This document shows positions 43,230 to 54,194 of a stretch of 64,000 nucleotides of DNA, in pieces. The stretch is from Ariolimax columbianus. Lineage: Eukaryota; Mollusca; Gastropoda; Stylommatophora; Arionidae. The notes below the pieces were generated by a model. The model saw only the letters and a list, made by a program, of their open reading frames with translations. It was not told the origin of the DNA and did not search any database. Numbering within the stretch: the first letter of the stretch is position 1; every line of letters starts with the position of its first letter. Position numbers and translations under genes: made by a program. The stretch spans positions 31,065,479 through 31,129,478 of the forward strand of contig JAVGWX010000012.1 in NCBI GenBank assembly GCA_036924085.1. The letters are read 5' to 3'.

Positions 43230-44445
43230 CTATGATGTCACCATTATCCCCAGTGTTATCACTTTATCAGCTGACAACCCTCGAGCTTTGCTTACTTCAC
43301 TCTATAGTTATGTGGTGTTATCACTTTATCAAATGGCAACCCTCGAGCTTTGCTTCCCAGTTACTTCACTCTATAGTTATGTGGTGTTATCACTTTATCA
43401 GCTGACAACCCTCGAGCTTTGCTTACTTCACTCTATAGTTATGTGGTGTTATCACTTTATCAACTGGCAACCATAGAACTTTGCTTCCCAGCTACTTCAC
43501 TCTATAGTTATGTGGTGTTATCACTTTATCAACTGGCAACCCTCGAGCTTTGCTTACTTCACTCTATAGTTATGTGGTGTTATCACTTTATCAACTGGCA
43601 ACCCTCGAGCTTTGCTTACTTCACTCTATAGTTATGTGGTGTTATCACTTTATCAACTGGCAACCCTCGAGCTTTGCTTACTTCACTCTATAGTTATGTG
43701 GTGTTATCACTTTATCAACTGGCAACCATAGAACTTTGCTTCCCAGCTACTTCACTCTAAAGTTATGTGGTGTTATCACTTTATCAACTGGCAACCCTCG
43801 AGCTTTGCTTACTTCACTCTATAGTTATGTGGTGTTAGCACTTTATCAACTGGCAACCCTCGAGCTTTGCTTACTTCACTCTATAATTATGTGGTGTTAT
43901 CACTTTATCAACTGGCAACCATAGAACTTTGCTTCCCAGCTACTTCACTCTATAGTTATGTGGTGTTATCACTTTATCAACTGGCAACCCTCGAGCTTTG
44001 CTTACTTCACTCTATAGTTATGTGGTGTTATCACTTTATCAACTGGCAACCATAGAACTTTGCTTCCCAGCTACTTCACTCTAAAGTTATGTGGTGTTAT
44101 CACTTTATCAACTGGCAACCCTCGAGCTTTGCTTACTTCACTCTATAGTTATGTGGTGTTATCACTTTATCAACTGGCAACCCTCGAGCTTTGCTTACTT
44201 CACTCTATAGTTATGTGGTGTTATCACTTTATCAACTGGCAACCATAGAACTTTGCTTCCCAGCTACTTCACTCTATAGTTATGTGGTGTTATCACTTTA
44301 TCAACTGGCAACCCTCGAGCTTTGCTTACTTCACTCTAAAGTTATGTGGTGTTATCACTTTATCAACTGGCAACTCTCGAGCTTTGCTTCCTCGTTTCTT
44401 CACTCTATAAGTATGTGGTGTCATCACTTTATCAGCTGGTAACCC
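43230..44445. repeat. 62/69-bp composite minisatellite
   Basis: About 19 copies of a 62-bp unit (caactggcaaccctcgagct, ttgcttacttcactctatag, ttatgtggtgttatcacttt, at) and a longer variant with ccatagaactttgcttcccagc. Long units recur every two or three short ones, forming a higher-order repeat of roughly 190 to 320 bp (for example around 43465, 43725, 43915, 44045, 44240). Confidence 0.95.
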
Positions 44446-44904
44446 TGTGAGTATCTGACTGAATACGGACGACAAGGCAGCGGGGATGGCAACTGGTCTC
44501 TCCATTACATAGTAAGATTCCATACACTGGATCTTCTATTACGTCATTCCCACATCAGAATATGTATGAAGTGAATCAGTCAGGCTATCTCATAAGGCTG
44601 AATACCAAGCATAATTAGCTCACATTCCATCCTCTACAGCAAAATGTGTATGCAATGAAATAGTCACTAGGCCTCATAAGGCTGAAGAACAATCATAATG
44701 ATAGATGTGTCACTGTATCTCCAACGTCATTACCTGTTGTATTGTTTTCTGTTTGCTGCTCGAGAAGTGGCTAAATCTTCCTTTTCTACGAAGGAGAGTG
44801 AAAATATAACCTCAATAAAGCATAGTCTGTTAGTACACAAATAGTTTGGCTACATTTTACTTGCTCTTGTATATTTCAAAAGTGACAAACATTCTATGTA
44901 AAGT
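44446..44904. other. No recognisable feature
   Basis: Unassigned. Two similar clauses (aatgtgtatgaagtgaat near 44560 and aaatgtgtatgcaatgaaat near 44640, each followed by cataaggctga) suggest an old ~85-bp duplication. Confidence 0.4.
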
Positions 44905-45133
44905 GACAAACTTAACGTCTTTATACTGGTTTAGAAGGCTCTGTAGAGTCTCTATACAACCAGTTTCATTTACATTACCTTGCTCTAAAAGCTATGCGCA
45001 TCCAATTTATTTTTAAATGCATTAATTGTCCCTGCCTCCACTACCTCTTGTGGTAATGTATTCCATGCATTCCCCACTTTCTGACTAAAAAAATATTTTC
45101 TAATATCTAATCTGGACTTCTCTTTAGTTAATT
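44905..45133 (-). mobile_element. CR1-like LINE, 3'-terminal fragment
   Basis: Closely similar to 37270-37505, the 3' end of the CR1-like element (acttaacgtctttatactgg, agcattaatt-like stretch, ctaatctggacttctcttta). It encodes the last coding segment and untranslated region only, cut at gttaatttgtag where the 31-bp repeat begins. Confidence 0.9.
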
Positions 45134-45420
45134 TGTAGATAGGCTGTGAGTGAGTATTTCCGTGGCGCAGATAGGTATGAGCGAGTCTTTCCGTGGCGCA
45201 GATAGTTAAGAGCGAGTCTTTCTGTGGCGCAGATAGGTATGAACGAGTCTTTCCGTGGCGCAGATAGGTAAGAGCGAGTCTTTCCGTGGCGCAGATAGGT
45301 AAAAGCGAGTCTTTCTGTGGCGCAAATAGGTAAGAGTGAGTCTTTATGTGGCACAGATAGGTAAGAGTGAGTCTTTATGTGGCACAGATAGGTAAGAGTG
45401 AGTCTTTCCGTGGCACATCT
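45134..45420. repeat. 31-bp minisatellite
   Basis: About nine copies of a 31-bp unit (gagcgagtctttccgtggcg, then cagataggtaa), starting exactly where the LINE fragment ends. Confidence 0.94.
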
Positions 45421-45540
45421 TGACTTTGTGAAAATTACTGACATCACAAAATATATTATTATTCCACAATCCCTGATCTGTTTCGAACAGCTAATAAGAC
45501 CAACAATTTGAATGCTGTTAACCATTTTGAAGAGGTACAA

Positions 45541-45927
45541 TACTCTGGTTTGGCTTGGCTTGGCTTGCTTGGCTTCGTTCGTTCTCAATCTCCTGCTACC
45601 AAACCCTGACATGGGCCTAAGTAGCAGAATGTAGTCCAGAGAACGGAATGCGTTGTGTCGTAGTTTACAGCTTGACTGCGATATTTGTACCTTTCGGTCC
45701 AACACATCCGACTTCAGCAAGCATTTTGTGAGTACCGGGTTAGCATTCCCTCTTCGATCCTTTCTCCTTAGCCAGCCTGCTCTGTTGCAGCCTGTTATCC
45801 AGGATCACCTCGTGGAGGTGTAGAAGGGTCTTGGCAGCTCTGGTTCGTTGGCCCTGACGCTAGCAGACAGCTATCGGTCGCTGACCGCTGCAGCTCATGC
45901 GCTGCTCAGCGTCTGTACTCTGGTTTG
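45541..45927 (-). mobile_element. SINE-A, full length with 12-bp TSD
   Basis: Reference copy. Flanked by tactctggtttg (45541-45552 and 45916-45927). On the minus strand: head cgctgagcagcgcatgagct, gctgactgctagc, ccaagacccttctacacctc, gaagggtcgaagaggg-like stretch, core aagtcggatgtgttggaccg-aaaggtacaaatatcgcag, distal gcattccgttctctggacta, end gattgagaacgaacgaag, tail (ccaag)n. No tRNA-like head and no open frame, so its promoter origin is unknown. Confidence 0.92.
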
Positions 45928-46839
45928 AAATGACGTGTATAGTCTTTCATTTGTATTTTAACAGAACTGTCTAGAGTTGGCTACCTGTCTTTATTACTTG
46001 CTGATTTTTCATGGACCTGGAGTTGGGAGGGAATATCGTTGAGTATTGTGATGCAAATTGACTCTCAGATAGTTAGGAATACGAAGATAGTGAGGAATAC
46101 AAATGCCGTTTATGTAGCAGAGCGGCTGAAGACTGTGAACTAGATTTATAACATTTAATACTGGACGATAAGACATCCTCATAGCAAAACATCAAAAGTT
46201 CCGCTAAACATAAAATCAATATATTTTTTACAAAAAGAGTAAGCGTTATACATTGATAAAAACCTATCCTAATTTACTATACAAATATGAATCTTTCTAG
46301 CTCATGGAATATTAGTATGAGCTAGGTGGAATCCCTTGAACTATAAAATGCAGTTAAGTAGTCTAATCTAATATGCATTTGAAACGCTATACAAATCGTG
46401 TCCTATCTACTTAAATATTCCTTTGTCTGGAAAATGTGTGCCCATTTTGGCAGCTGTTGCTGATGTTGATCTCTAGTGGTCGCCGGTTCTGCGTTGTGTA
46501 ATGATAGCTTCTTACTACGTTCGTGAGGAGTCTTAAGATGCATCTTATTGCGTATGTTCTCTTATCTTTCGTCCACACAGATGAGAGCGTTCATTGTGGA
46601 GACTCCAGATACGTTTTCTCTTCAATCATAAAAGGATCACCATTTCACTCCAAAAAGTAGAAATGCAATGCCCCTGACCATAGTGAACAACCCTTCTAGA
46701 TATGCTCTCGACATCGAATGCCCAAAATCTACTGTGCTCTAATGACCCATTCTTGCCCTCTCAAACTACTATGCTGGCTCTGAGCCGACTGGTCATCTGT
46801 CAATCATAATTTGACTCCTCCCACCTCGAAACCCTAGCA
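45928..46839. other. No recognisable gene
   Basis: AT-rich unique sequence. Around 46580-46740 a frame reads like protein for about 25 codons (LTIVNNPSRYALDIECPK) but has stops on both sides and no splice signals that I trust. Confidence 0.35.
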
Positions 46840-46990
46840 GTCACTGGACGGAAACTGGCAGCAGATGCAATTAAACAAACAACCGGACGGAAACTGGCAG
46901 CAGATGCAATTATAAAAACAACCGGACGGAAACTGGAAGCAGATGGAATCATTCAACCAACCGGACGGAAACTGGAAGCAGACTGTAGTG
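46840..46990. repeat. ~39-bp tandem repeat
   Basis: Four copies of ccggacggaaactggcagca followed by gatgcaattaaacaaacaa, the last truncated. Confidence 0.88.
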
Positions 46991-48089
46991 CGCTAGACCG
47001 GAAACTCATTCAATGGATATAGAACCAAGGACCGACAACACAAACTGTGTTCAGCAGAAATAACAGAAGCAGTAAACTTCCCCTGTACGAATGACATACT
47101 AGGGCCCATTCAAGAATTCTCTTCAGAACCTCACGCTGAAAGGTACAAGCAGGAAAACAAGCGAGAAGAAGTATCTAAGTGTTGCACAGTAACTCTGCTA
47201 GTGTTTTATTGTACAGTAATCGTATTGGTTTCAGTATAGTCATTCTTCATGCTGTATTGTGGAAAACGCTTTTCCTGTCTGCGATTATCTGTCCTAATAA
47301 CTCAGTTAGGAATGGGTAGATGATATCAGATATTGTTGGAACTACTTATCTCGTCGTCGAATGTGCTGTAACAGGAGACAGCTATTGTGTACATTGAGAA
47401 TGATTGTTACGTTCTTGCCAGATGTCGCTAACACTGGACAGAAACGTGGTGAGTGATACATTATACATTTGCTTTTTGTTAATCCACTTTATCGTCTGCT
47501 TCATCTGTATCAGATGTTTTCTAAGTTTGTTTGTCCTTTCCCCCCCCCCCCACCCCCCCCCCCCCCCACCCCCCACACTTGCCATACATTTTTTCTGCTC
47601 TATTCCACATTTCCTCTTTTTTCGTTTCGTTTCGTTTCTTTCCGTAATGTACTTCTTTCGTCAGCATTTCGTATCGTTGTACCAGAATTGATATCTTCTT
47701 CTGTATTTCTCTTCCATAAAAATGTCTCCTTGTTATCCACATGTCTCTTATTTCTATCGACATGCCACTTATTTCTACCCATATTTCTCTTCATTGTCCA
47801 TATTTATTTTAGACATTCGTATTTCTGGTCTTTCCTTCTGATGTATTCAATGCTACATTCTGGCAAAACGTACTAACAAAGATATGTGGCAGAAGTGCGG
47901 CCAACGGCTGATTGCGAAAGAGATGTTGAGGATACGGTCTGGCTGAATTGCCCGCACCTATCAGAAGGATAATGTTTGCCCTCCTTGGCAGTCTTTGTTC
48001 TGGTACCAAAGGTGAAAGAGGCGTAGGGGCAGACCAAAGCACGAAGATGCAGTAGAGCATGGGCTGACAGCAGCCAGCGACTTTTATGT
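46991..48089. other. Unassigned; poly-C and T-rich tract
   Basis: C/CA homopolymer region at 47539-47578, then a T/C-rich stretch with gtttcgtttcgtttc. No supported gene. Confidence 0.4.
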
Positions 48090-48300
48090 GGCTGCTATAA
48101 TCCGGGTCAGTGAACCATGACTCACCATGACTTATTCCGCCTCCAAGTGGCGGCCCTGGAAACAGGCTGCTACTAAGCAGCCTGGCTTAGAATTAGAGAT
48201 CAAAGAGGGATGATAAACCTGGTCTCCGTTCTGATATCGGATGTGTCGAGCCCACATATCGCCATCTCCCTTTACACTACGTCACAAATGTCTTTTAGCC
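48090..48300 (+). mobile_element. SINE-A relic, strongly diverged
   Basis: Recognisable in order: gctataatccgggtcagtga, cgcctccaagtggcggccct, ggaaacaggctgctac, gggatgataaacctggt, tatcggatgtgtcgag, cacatatcgccat. Tail missing. Confidence 0.55.
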
Positions 48301-48614
48301 GGGACCAACACCCAAGAAGAAGAACTATAAAAAGTAGAGGAGAAAGCAGAAGAGGATGAGAAAGAAAGTGGAGAAAAAGGAAAAGGAAAATTGATTTAAA
48401 GGAGGCAGGGTAGAAGACGAAGAAGATGGACAAGACCAACGCCCACTCGGAGAAGGGAAGGGAGAGCAAACAGGAAGGTTTCTGGACAGTCGTGGACAAT
48501 CACTGAAAAATGGCGTCTGATAGACGCACGGGACGACTCTTTGTTGAAGATCAATGATCTGTGTGGAGTTGAATGATTGTGACGTCATATTTAGCAGTAA
48601 TTCCATTCTCCTTT
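48301..48614. other. Purine-rich flank, no gene
   Basis: Between a SINE relic and the large pyrimidine array; purine-rich with gaagaaga runs. No supported frame. Confidence 0.4.
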
Positions 48615-49950
48615 TGTGTCTCTCCTCTCCCCTTCTCTCCCTCATCCTACTCTCTCTCCTCTCCCCCACTCCTCTCTCGCCTCTCCCCCACCCCTCTCTC
48701 GCCTCTCCCCCACCCCTCTCTCGCCTCTCCCCCACCCTTCTCTCGCCTCTCCTCCACCCCTCTCTCTCCTCTCCCCCACCCCTCTCTCTCTCCTCTCTCC
48801 CACCCCTCTCTCTCCTCTCCCCCTCTCTCTCCTCTCCCCCACCCCTCTCCCTCCTCTCCCCCACCCCTCTCCCTCCTCTCCCCCACCCCTCTCTCTCCTC
48901 TCCCCCACCCCTCTCTCTCCTCTCCCCCACCTCTCTCTCTCCTCCCCCACCTCTCTCTCTCCTCCCCCACCTCTCTCTCTCCTCTCCCCACCTCTCTCGC
49001 TCCTCTCCCCCACCCCTCTCTCTCCTCTCCCCCACCCCTCTCCCTCCTCTCCCCCACCCCTCTCTCTCCTCTCCCCCACCCCTCTCTCTCCTCTCCCCCA
49101 CCTCACTCTCTCCTCCCCCACCTCTCTCTCTCCTCTCCTCCACCTCTCTCGCTCCTCTCCCCCACCCCTCTCTCTCCTCTCCCCCACCCCTCTCTCTCCT
49201 CTCCCCCACCCCTCTCTCTCCTCTCCCCCACCCCTCTCTCTCCTCTCCCCCACCCCTCTCTCCTCTCCCCTACCTCTCTCTCTCCTTTCCCCCACCTCTC
49301 TCGCTCCTCTCCCCCACCCCTCTCTCTCCTCTCCCCCACCCATCTCTCTCCTCTTCCACACCCCTTTCTCTCCTCTCCCCCTCTCTCCTCTTCCCCACCC
49401 CTCTCTCTCCTCTCCCCCACCCCTCTCTCTCCTCTCCCCCACCCCTCTCTCTCCTCTCCCCCACCCCTCTCTCTCCTCTCCCCCACCCCTCTCTCCTCTC
49501 CCCTACCTCTCTCTCTCCTTTCCCCCACCTCTCTCGCTCCTCTCCCCCACCCCTCTCTCTCCTCTCCCCCACCCATCTCTCTCCTCTTCCACACCCCTTT
49601 CTCTCCTCTCCCCCTCTCTCCTCTTCCCCACCCCTCTCTCTCCTCTCCCCACCTCTCTCGCTCCTCTCCCCCACCCCTCTCTCTCCTCTCCCCCATCCCT
49701 CTCTCTCCTCTCCCCCATCCCTCTCTCTCCTCTCCCCCACCCCTCTCTCTCCTCTCCCCCACCCCTCTCTCTCCTCTCCCCCACCCCTCTGTCTCCTCTC
49801 CCCCACCCCTCTGTCTCCTCTCCCCCACCCCTCTCTCTCCTCTCCCCCACCCCTCTCTCTCCTCTCCCCCACCCCTCTCTCTCCTCTCCCCCACCCCTCT
49901 CTCTTCTCTCCCCCACCCCTCTCTCCTCTCCCCCACCCCTCTCTCTCCTC
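48615..49950. repeat. 22-bp polypyrimidine minisatellite, 1.3 kb
   Basis: About 60 copies of a 22-bp unit (cccctctctctcctctccccca) with length variants. One strand is almost purely pyrimidine with A only at unit joints. Several frames on both strands are open for 200 to 530 codons because the unit lacks stops. A block of about 140 bp is duplicated 233 bp apart (49261-49400 and 49494-49640), including the same rare variants (ctacctc, catctc, ttccaca). Confidence 0.97.
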
Positions 49951-50505
49951 GCGACTCGATGAAACAGCTCTTGACTATGGTATGGAGATAAACGCTGGAA
50001 AGACAAAATTAATGACCAACAACGCCAAGGGCTTCAACACCAAGATAAAAGCTAACGGTCAGGAACTCGAAGTGGTTGACCGTTTTAAATATCTGGGTCG
50101 ATTGTCAGCGATGAAGGATCAAAATGTGAGGCATTGGCCAGAATAGCACACACAATAGCGGCGCTTTGCAGGGCTTAACCCAATCTGGCAAGATAAACGG
50201 TTAGCACTATTCACGAAAATCAGATTAATGCGTACACTGGTCCTGTCAATATTCATCTATGCTTGTGAGATATGGACAGTTACAGCTGACCTTCAGCGAA
50301 GGATACGTGCCTTGGAGATGAAATGTTTCAGAAGACTTTTAAACGTCACGTACAGAGATCGAGTTACAAATGAGGAAATACGAGATAGAATTACAACAGC
50401 AAAAGGGCCTTTCGAAGACCGCTTGGCAACTGTCAAAAGAAGGAAACTCACTTGGTACGGTCACATGCTGAGATCAATTGGTAAACAACGCTATGCATTC
50501 CAGAC
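49951..50505 (+). mobile_element. RTE/L2-like LINE fragment, RT C-terminal part
   Basis: Starts exactly at the end of the pyrimidine array with RLDETALDYGMEINAGKTKL and VVDRFKYLG, is broken by stops at 50145-50225, and resumes with IYACEIWTVTADLQRRIRAL, EMKCFRRLLNVTYRDRVTNE and KRRKLTWYGHML. The YADD region and everything upstream are gone and the 3' tail is not visible. Different family from the LINE at 34010. Confidence 0.88.
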
Positions 50506-51045
50506 ATTCCGTTGTCCTGATTTGAGTACATCTGTACTGGCTAGCTTTCTTGGTTTAATTCTAAAAGAAACAATGAATGGTTACTGTCTATCAATGCTCT
50601 AGTACCACCCTTTCTAACTTTAATAAAACAGGTCTAAAATCATATCCCTAATAAATCTACACAGCTAAGATATGTTACATCAGCTGCAGAACGAGCTGTC
50701 TGGAAGAGGGTTGTTAATGCCATATTCACTGAATGAAGTGACGAGAATTTATTGATTGTGTTTCAAAGTCTAAGGACTACATGCTATCTTCACTTCTGCT
50801 GTCGCCACGTCGTGTGCTGGCTGCTAATTTCACCCACAACAGAGAAACAGCATATGTCTTACCCGTGGCTAGATCCACTGCCTTCCTTGTTAGCAGGCAG
50901 TCTATTAGGTCACGCGGTAAACTGCAGTACATTGCTGGACGGACATGAAGGTCGCTCGGGGACGGTCATTCTTTTTGGAAAATCTATGTTACGCCCTTGC
51001 CGATGTTGCGGTTTGAGATTCATGAAAACGGCGATGATTCACATC
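50506..51045. other. No recognisable feature
   Basis: Unassigned unique sequence. Confidence 0.4.
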
Positions 51046-51228
51046 TTCACTCACTCTTCTTCTTCTGCGTTCGTTCTCAATCTCCCACTACCAAGCTCGC
51101 CATAGGGCTTTAGAAGTAGAAGGATGTAGTCCGGAGAACGGAATGCGTTGTGTCGCTAGTTTACAGCTTGACTACGATATTTGCACCTTTCGGTCCGACA
51201 CATCCGTCTTCGGCGGAATTCACTCACT
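51046..51228 (-). mobile_element. SINE-A short form with 10-bp TSD
   Basis: Perfect flanking repeat ttcactcact (51046-51055, 51219-51228). Insert of about 160 bp: on the minus strand from gccgaagacggatgtgtcgg to an AAG-type tail. Same start point as the insertion at 31654. Confidence 0.9.
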
Positions 51229-52477
51229 AATTCTGGTTCCCTTGCAGGAAGCCTGTATCTGTTTGTAGTGGTGGCTTCAATAGCAATCGTTTAGCATGAC
51301 GAAATTGCTAGTTCCATGCACAATCGTCTTTAGTCACCTTTTGCGAAATACTTGGAAGGTTAGTTTTTTTTTCTGTTTTTCAGATTGGGCTCCACTCGGA
51401 GAATGTAAAAAAGTTGATGAATATAGGCCGCTTGAACTTCAACCTTTTGTAGTCTCAGTACAGTGTGCAGGACTGATTTGTTATTTCGGTAGTTGAAAGT
51501 TAACGACCTTGTATTACCAGAGCCCAAATGGGGAGCACAGAATATTAACGTTAAACCTGTCAAGCATGACATAAGAGGTGATTAAGGATGGTTTGCGTTG
51601 GCTATCCCTTCCTTTAAAAACGTAAAAACGTCCAGCAGATATGGGCAGGTCAGCGTTTGGTGATCTAGCACTTATTTCTTGAACACTTATGCTCCACAGG
51701 GAGCCGAACGGGTGTTTGATTAATCGGTTGATTGATTTAATGAGAATAAAACCTAGTCTACTCCGTGGTTCAGCCCCGTGCCTTCAGGCCTATAAGGCGG
51801 TATCTTAATCCTGCCAGCAGCATTCTCAATTTAATCCCCAGCTAATATTGTCTCAACACGCCGAGTAAAGTCTTTCAACGCCTTCTGGGTTAACTGGAAC
51901 GTATACATCGACATCTAATAACTTCGTGATAGTTCGTCTACCAAATGTTATACATATTCAACCAGATGTGAGGTCACGATAACTAGAACTTTTCATTCTG
52001 TGGACAGTCTTCATTATTGACCTTTCCTAGTTGGGTTTGATTTCGTCAGTCGCTTTTTTTAACTACGTGTGTACCACGTCCTTACCCGAGTGGTACCGGG
52101 AAGGAAAAGAATAGGACAACTGTGACTTCCCAATCATGTCAAAGGCTATCAATTCATGTAAAAAAAATCCATTGCCATTATAATCAACCACTGAAAAAAC
52201 TGCGATACAGGCTTCCTGTAACCGACCAGAAGCAGTTAAGTTAAAACATGCCCCACGCTGGAGCACAAAGGCGAATGATGGTGAAATATTTGTAAACAGA
52301 CTTCACTTTAAAAGGGGCCAGCTACAGTGGTGGTCTGTTTCACATAGTGCAAAAAGGGGAATGATTGAATAAGTGCGTTATGTGTCACCCGAGTGATGCA
52401 TTGGAGGAAAGAATTGGGTCAATGCATCGTCTCTAGCAAACAGTAGATTATGAATTAATAATGTTATTCAAGGAACT
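51229..52477. other. Mostly unique; one possible acceptor
   Basis: A strong acceptor-like tract (tttttttctgtttttcag at 51365-51382) is followed by an open frame of about 37 codons (WAPLGECKKVDEYRPLELQP), but no donor or family is recognised. Segments at 51560-51610 and 51685-51720 look like dispersed repeats (ataagaggtgattaagg; ttatgctccacagggagcc). Confidence 0.3.
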
Positions 52478-52660
52478 AGTGTGGCCTAATAGTTAGAGGG
52501 CTTGATTCTTACGGTAAATGGACAGGGTTTGAGGCATGTTCCACACACCCAGCCTACAGTTAGGGAAGATAATACAGCGAAAAGGCAATACAAGTTGAGA
52601 CTTCCTTATTGAAATGTCGGACACTTCATCCCAAACGACAGTGTCTGTTATAAGACAATT
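52478..52660 (+). mobile_element. SINE-B relative with different tRNA-like head
   Basis: Head gtggcctaatagttagaggg, gattcttacggtaaa, cagggtttgaggcatg resembles a tRNA but not the one heading 7857. The 3' domain is shared: gacacttcatcccaaacgac-agtgtctgtta. Confidence 0.6.
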
Positions 52661-52809
52661 ATTTTTGTGAATGGGGCTGGCTATATAATAAGTGCGACAG
52701 AAATTAACGGGAACAGCGTATTTCCTTACTGTGTTTTGTTAAGTCGTCCTGTAAGAGGTTGTTGCCGTAGAGATCGGCATGTGCTTTCGATGGTGCCGAA
52801 ATGAGACTG

Positions 52810-52858
52810 TGTGTGTGTGTGTGTGTGTACGTGCGTGCGTGCGCGCGCGCGCATGTGT
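52810..52858. repeat. Alternating purine-pyrimidine tract
   Basis: (tg)n followed by tacgtgcgtgcgtg and (cg)n, about 48 bp strictly alternating, the classic sequence type for left-handed Z-DNA. Confidence 0.9.
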
Positions 52859-53054
52859 AACAGTGCAGTGTAGTTAACTTTGTTTTAATTTAGTTTAGTT
52901 CAAGTGTCATCTCCACATCAAAAGTCGGCTGCAGTGGATATCGAGACTCATCTTCTTTTGCGATGAGTCAATCATACTTTTATTTGTTCATCTGTTATCT
53001 CCGACTTAAACTATTTTTTTTCTCTCTCACGATTGTCTTTTACTCTTCCACCAT

Positions 53055-53250
53055 TTTGTCCACCCTTCCTTTCTTCCACCCTTCCTTTCTTCCGCCCTTC
53101 CGCCCTTCCTTTCTTCCACCCTTCCTTTCTTCCATCCTTCCTTTCTTCCACCCTTCCTTTCTCCCATCCTTTCTTCGACCCTTCCTTTCTCCCATCTTTT
53201 CTTCTACCCTTCCTTTCTTCCAACCTTCGTACCACCCTTCTTTCCACCCT
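53055..53250. repeat. ccctttctt/ccacccttc array
   Basis: Irregular 12- and 13-bp units (cacccttcctttcttc). Pyrimidine-rich; not coding. Confidence 0.88.
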
Positions 53251-53275
53251 TAAATGACATTGAGCAGCCCTGAAT

Positions 53276-53397
53276 GCAGTGCTATCATGTCTACATGTCA
53301 TACCATGTTTCTACCTCTTAGGCATTGTCAATGCTACCAGAAAATGGCTCAAACTTCTCCATAATACCTCCCAGCAACGAACAAATGTGCCTGCCTT
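53276..53397 (+). pseudogene. Decayed ankyrin-exon copy 1
   Basis: The intron side (cagtgctatcatgtctacat, then gtttctacctcttag) and exon side (gcattgtcaatgctaccaga) align with 54969-55040 upstream of and within the ankyrin exon. The frame reads IVNATRKWLKLLH where the intact exon has IDQVLESGSGLLH. It stops at the gaatgcagt where SINE-A has inserted. Confidence 0.55.
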
Positions 53398-53774
53398 GAA
53401 TGCAGTGATTTGGAATCAAGATGCTGAGCAGCGCATGAGCTGCAGTGGTCAGCGACCCATAGCTGACTGCTAGCGTCAAAACCAGCGAACCATAGCTGCA
53501 AAGACCCTTCTACACCTCCACGCAGTGATCCTGGATAACAGCAAGGCAGACTGGCTAACTAGAAGGAATCGAAGAGGGAATGCTAACCCGGTACTAAAAA
53601 AATACTTGCTGAAGTCGGATGTGTTGGACCGAATGGTGCAAATATCGCAGCCAAGCTGTAAACTACAACACAACGCATTCCGTTCTCTGGACTACATTCT
53701 GCTACTTAAGCCGTTTTAGGGTTTGGTAGTGGGAGATTGAGAACGAACGAAGAAGAAGAAGAAAAAGAATGCAG
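53398..53774 (+). mobile_element. SINE-A, full length, AAG tail, 9-bp TSD
   Basis: Flanked by gaatgcagt (53398-53406, 53766-53774). Full head and core, ending gattgagaacgaacgaag followed by aagaagaagaaaaa rather than the ccaag tail of other full-length copies. It splits the decayed ankyrin-exon array. Confidence 0.92.
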
Positions 53775-53789
53775 TTATCTCATAGCGAT

Positions 53790-53880
53790 TGACAAAGCTC
53801 GCGAAAATGGCTTGAACCTGCACCACATAATCTGGCCATAGTAGTTCCGAGCACTGAGCACTTATGTATCAGCCTTGAGA
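53790..53880 (+). pseudogene. Decayed ankyrin-exon copy 2
   Basis: gattgacaaagctcgcgaaa-atggcttgaacctgcaccac aligns to the start of the ankyrin exon (IDKARENGLNLHHI against IDQVLESGSGLLHLAI), then stops appear. The distal cagccttgagagtg corresponds to the ccttgaatgcagtg of copy 1. Confidence 0.45.
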
Positions 53881-53884
53881 GTGT

Positions 53885-54105
53885 TATTAGCATAGTGGTA
53901 GAGTACTCGCTTTCCACGGCAAAGGTACAGGGTATAATCACCTGCTACAGATATGCTCTAATGGATCCAACTGTAAATTATTGCCTGGCCTTCTATTAGG
54001 AAAGGGAAGGCAGCGAAGAAAGCAAGTGAACTCTACTTATAAACAAAGTTATGGCTCGAAAAATGAAATGTAACACATCTCCGACAGCATTGTCTGTCAT
54101 CGAGC
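53885..54105 (+). mobile_element. SINE-B copy, tRNA-Gly-like head
   Basis: attagcatagtggtagagta-ctcgctttccacggcaaagg head, body with tgtaaattattgcctggcc, and the 3' domain taacacatctccgacagcat-tgtctg. Matches 7857-8090. Confidence 0.7.
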
Positions 54106-54194
54106 AACCTTTATTTACTTTGAGAGTTGTAATGTACTATATAAATAACGAAACATTATGTGAATTTCTTTTAAAATAATATAAATAACGTTGT

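Noticed and set aside
48554..50146. Open frames of 270 to 530 codons rich in Ser/Pro/Leu or Gly/Arg/Glu on both strands
   Set aside because: They are translations of a 22-bp repeat that lacks stops in all frames. Several frames on both strands are open at once, which a gene would not show.
51383..51496. Exon after a strong acceptor-like tract
   Set aside because: No donor at the end of the frame and no recognisable protein; the sequence around looks like dispersed repeat. Kept only as a note in the feature list.
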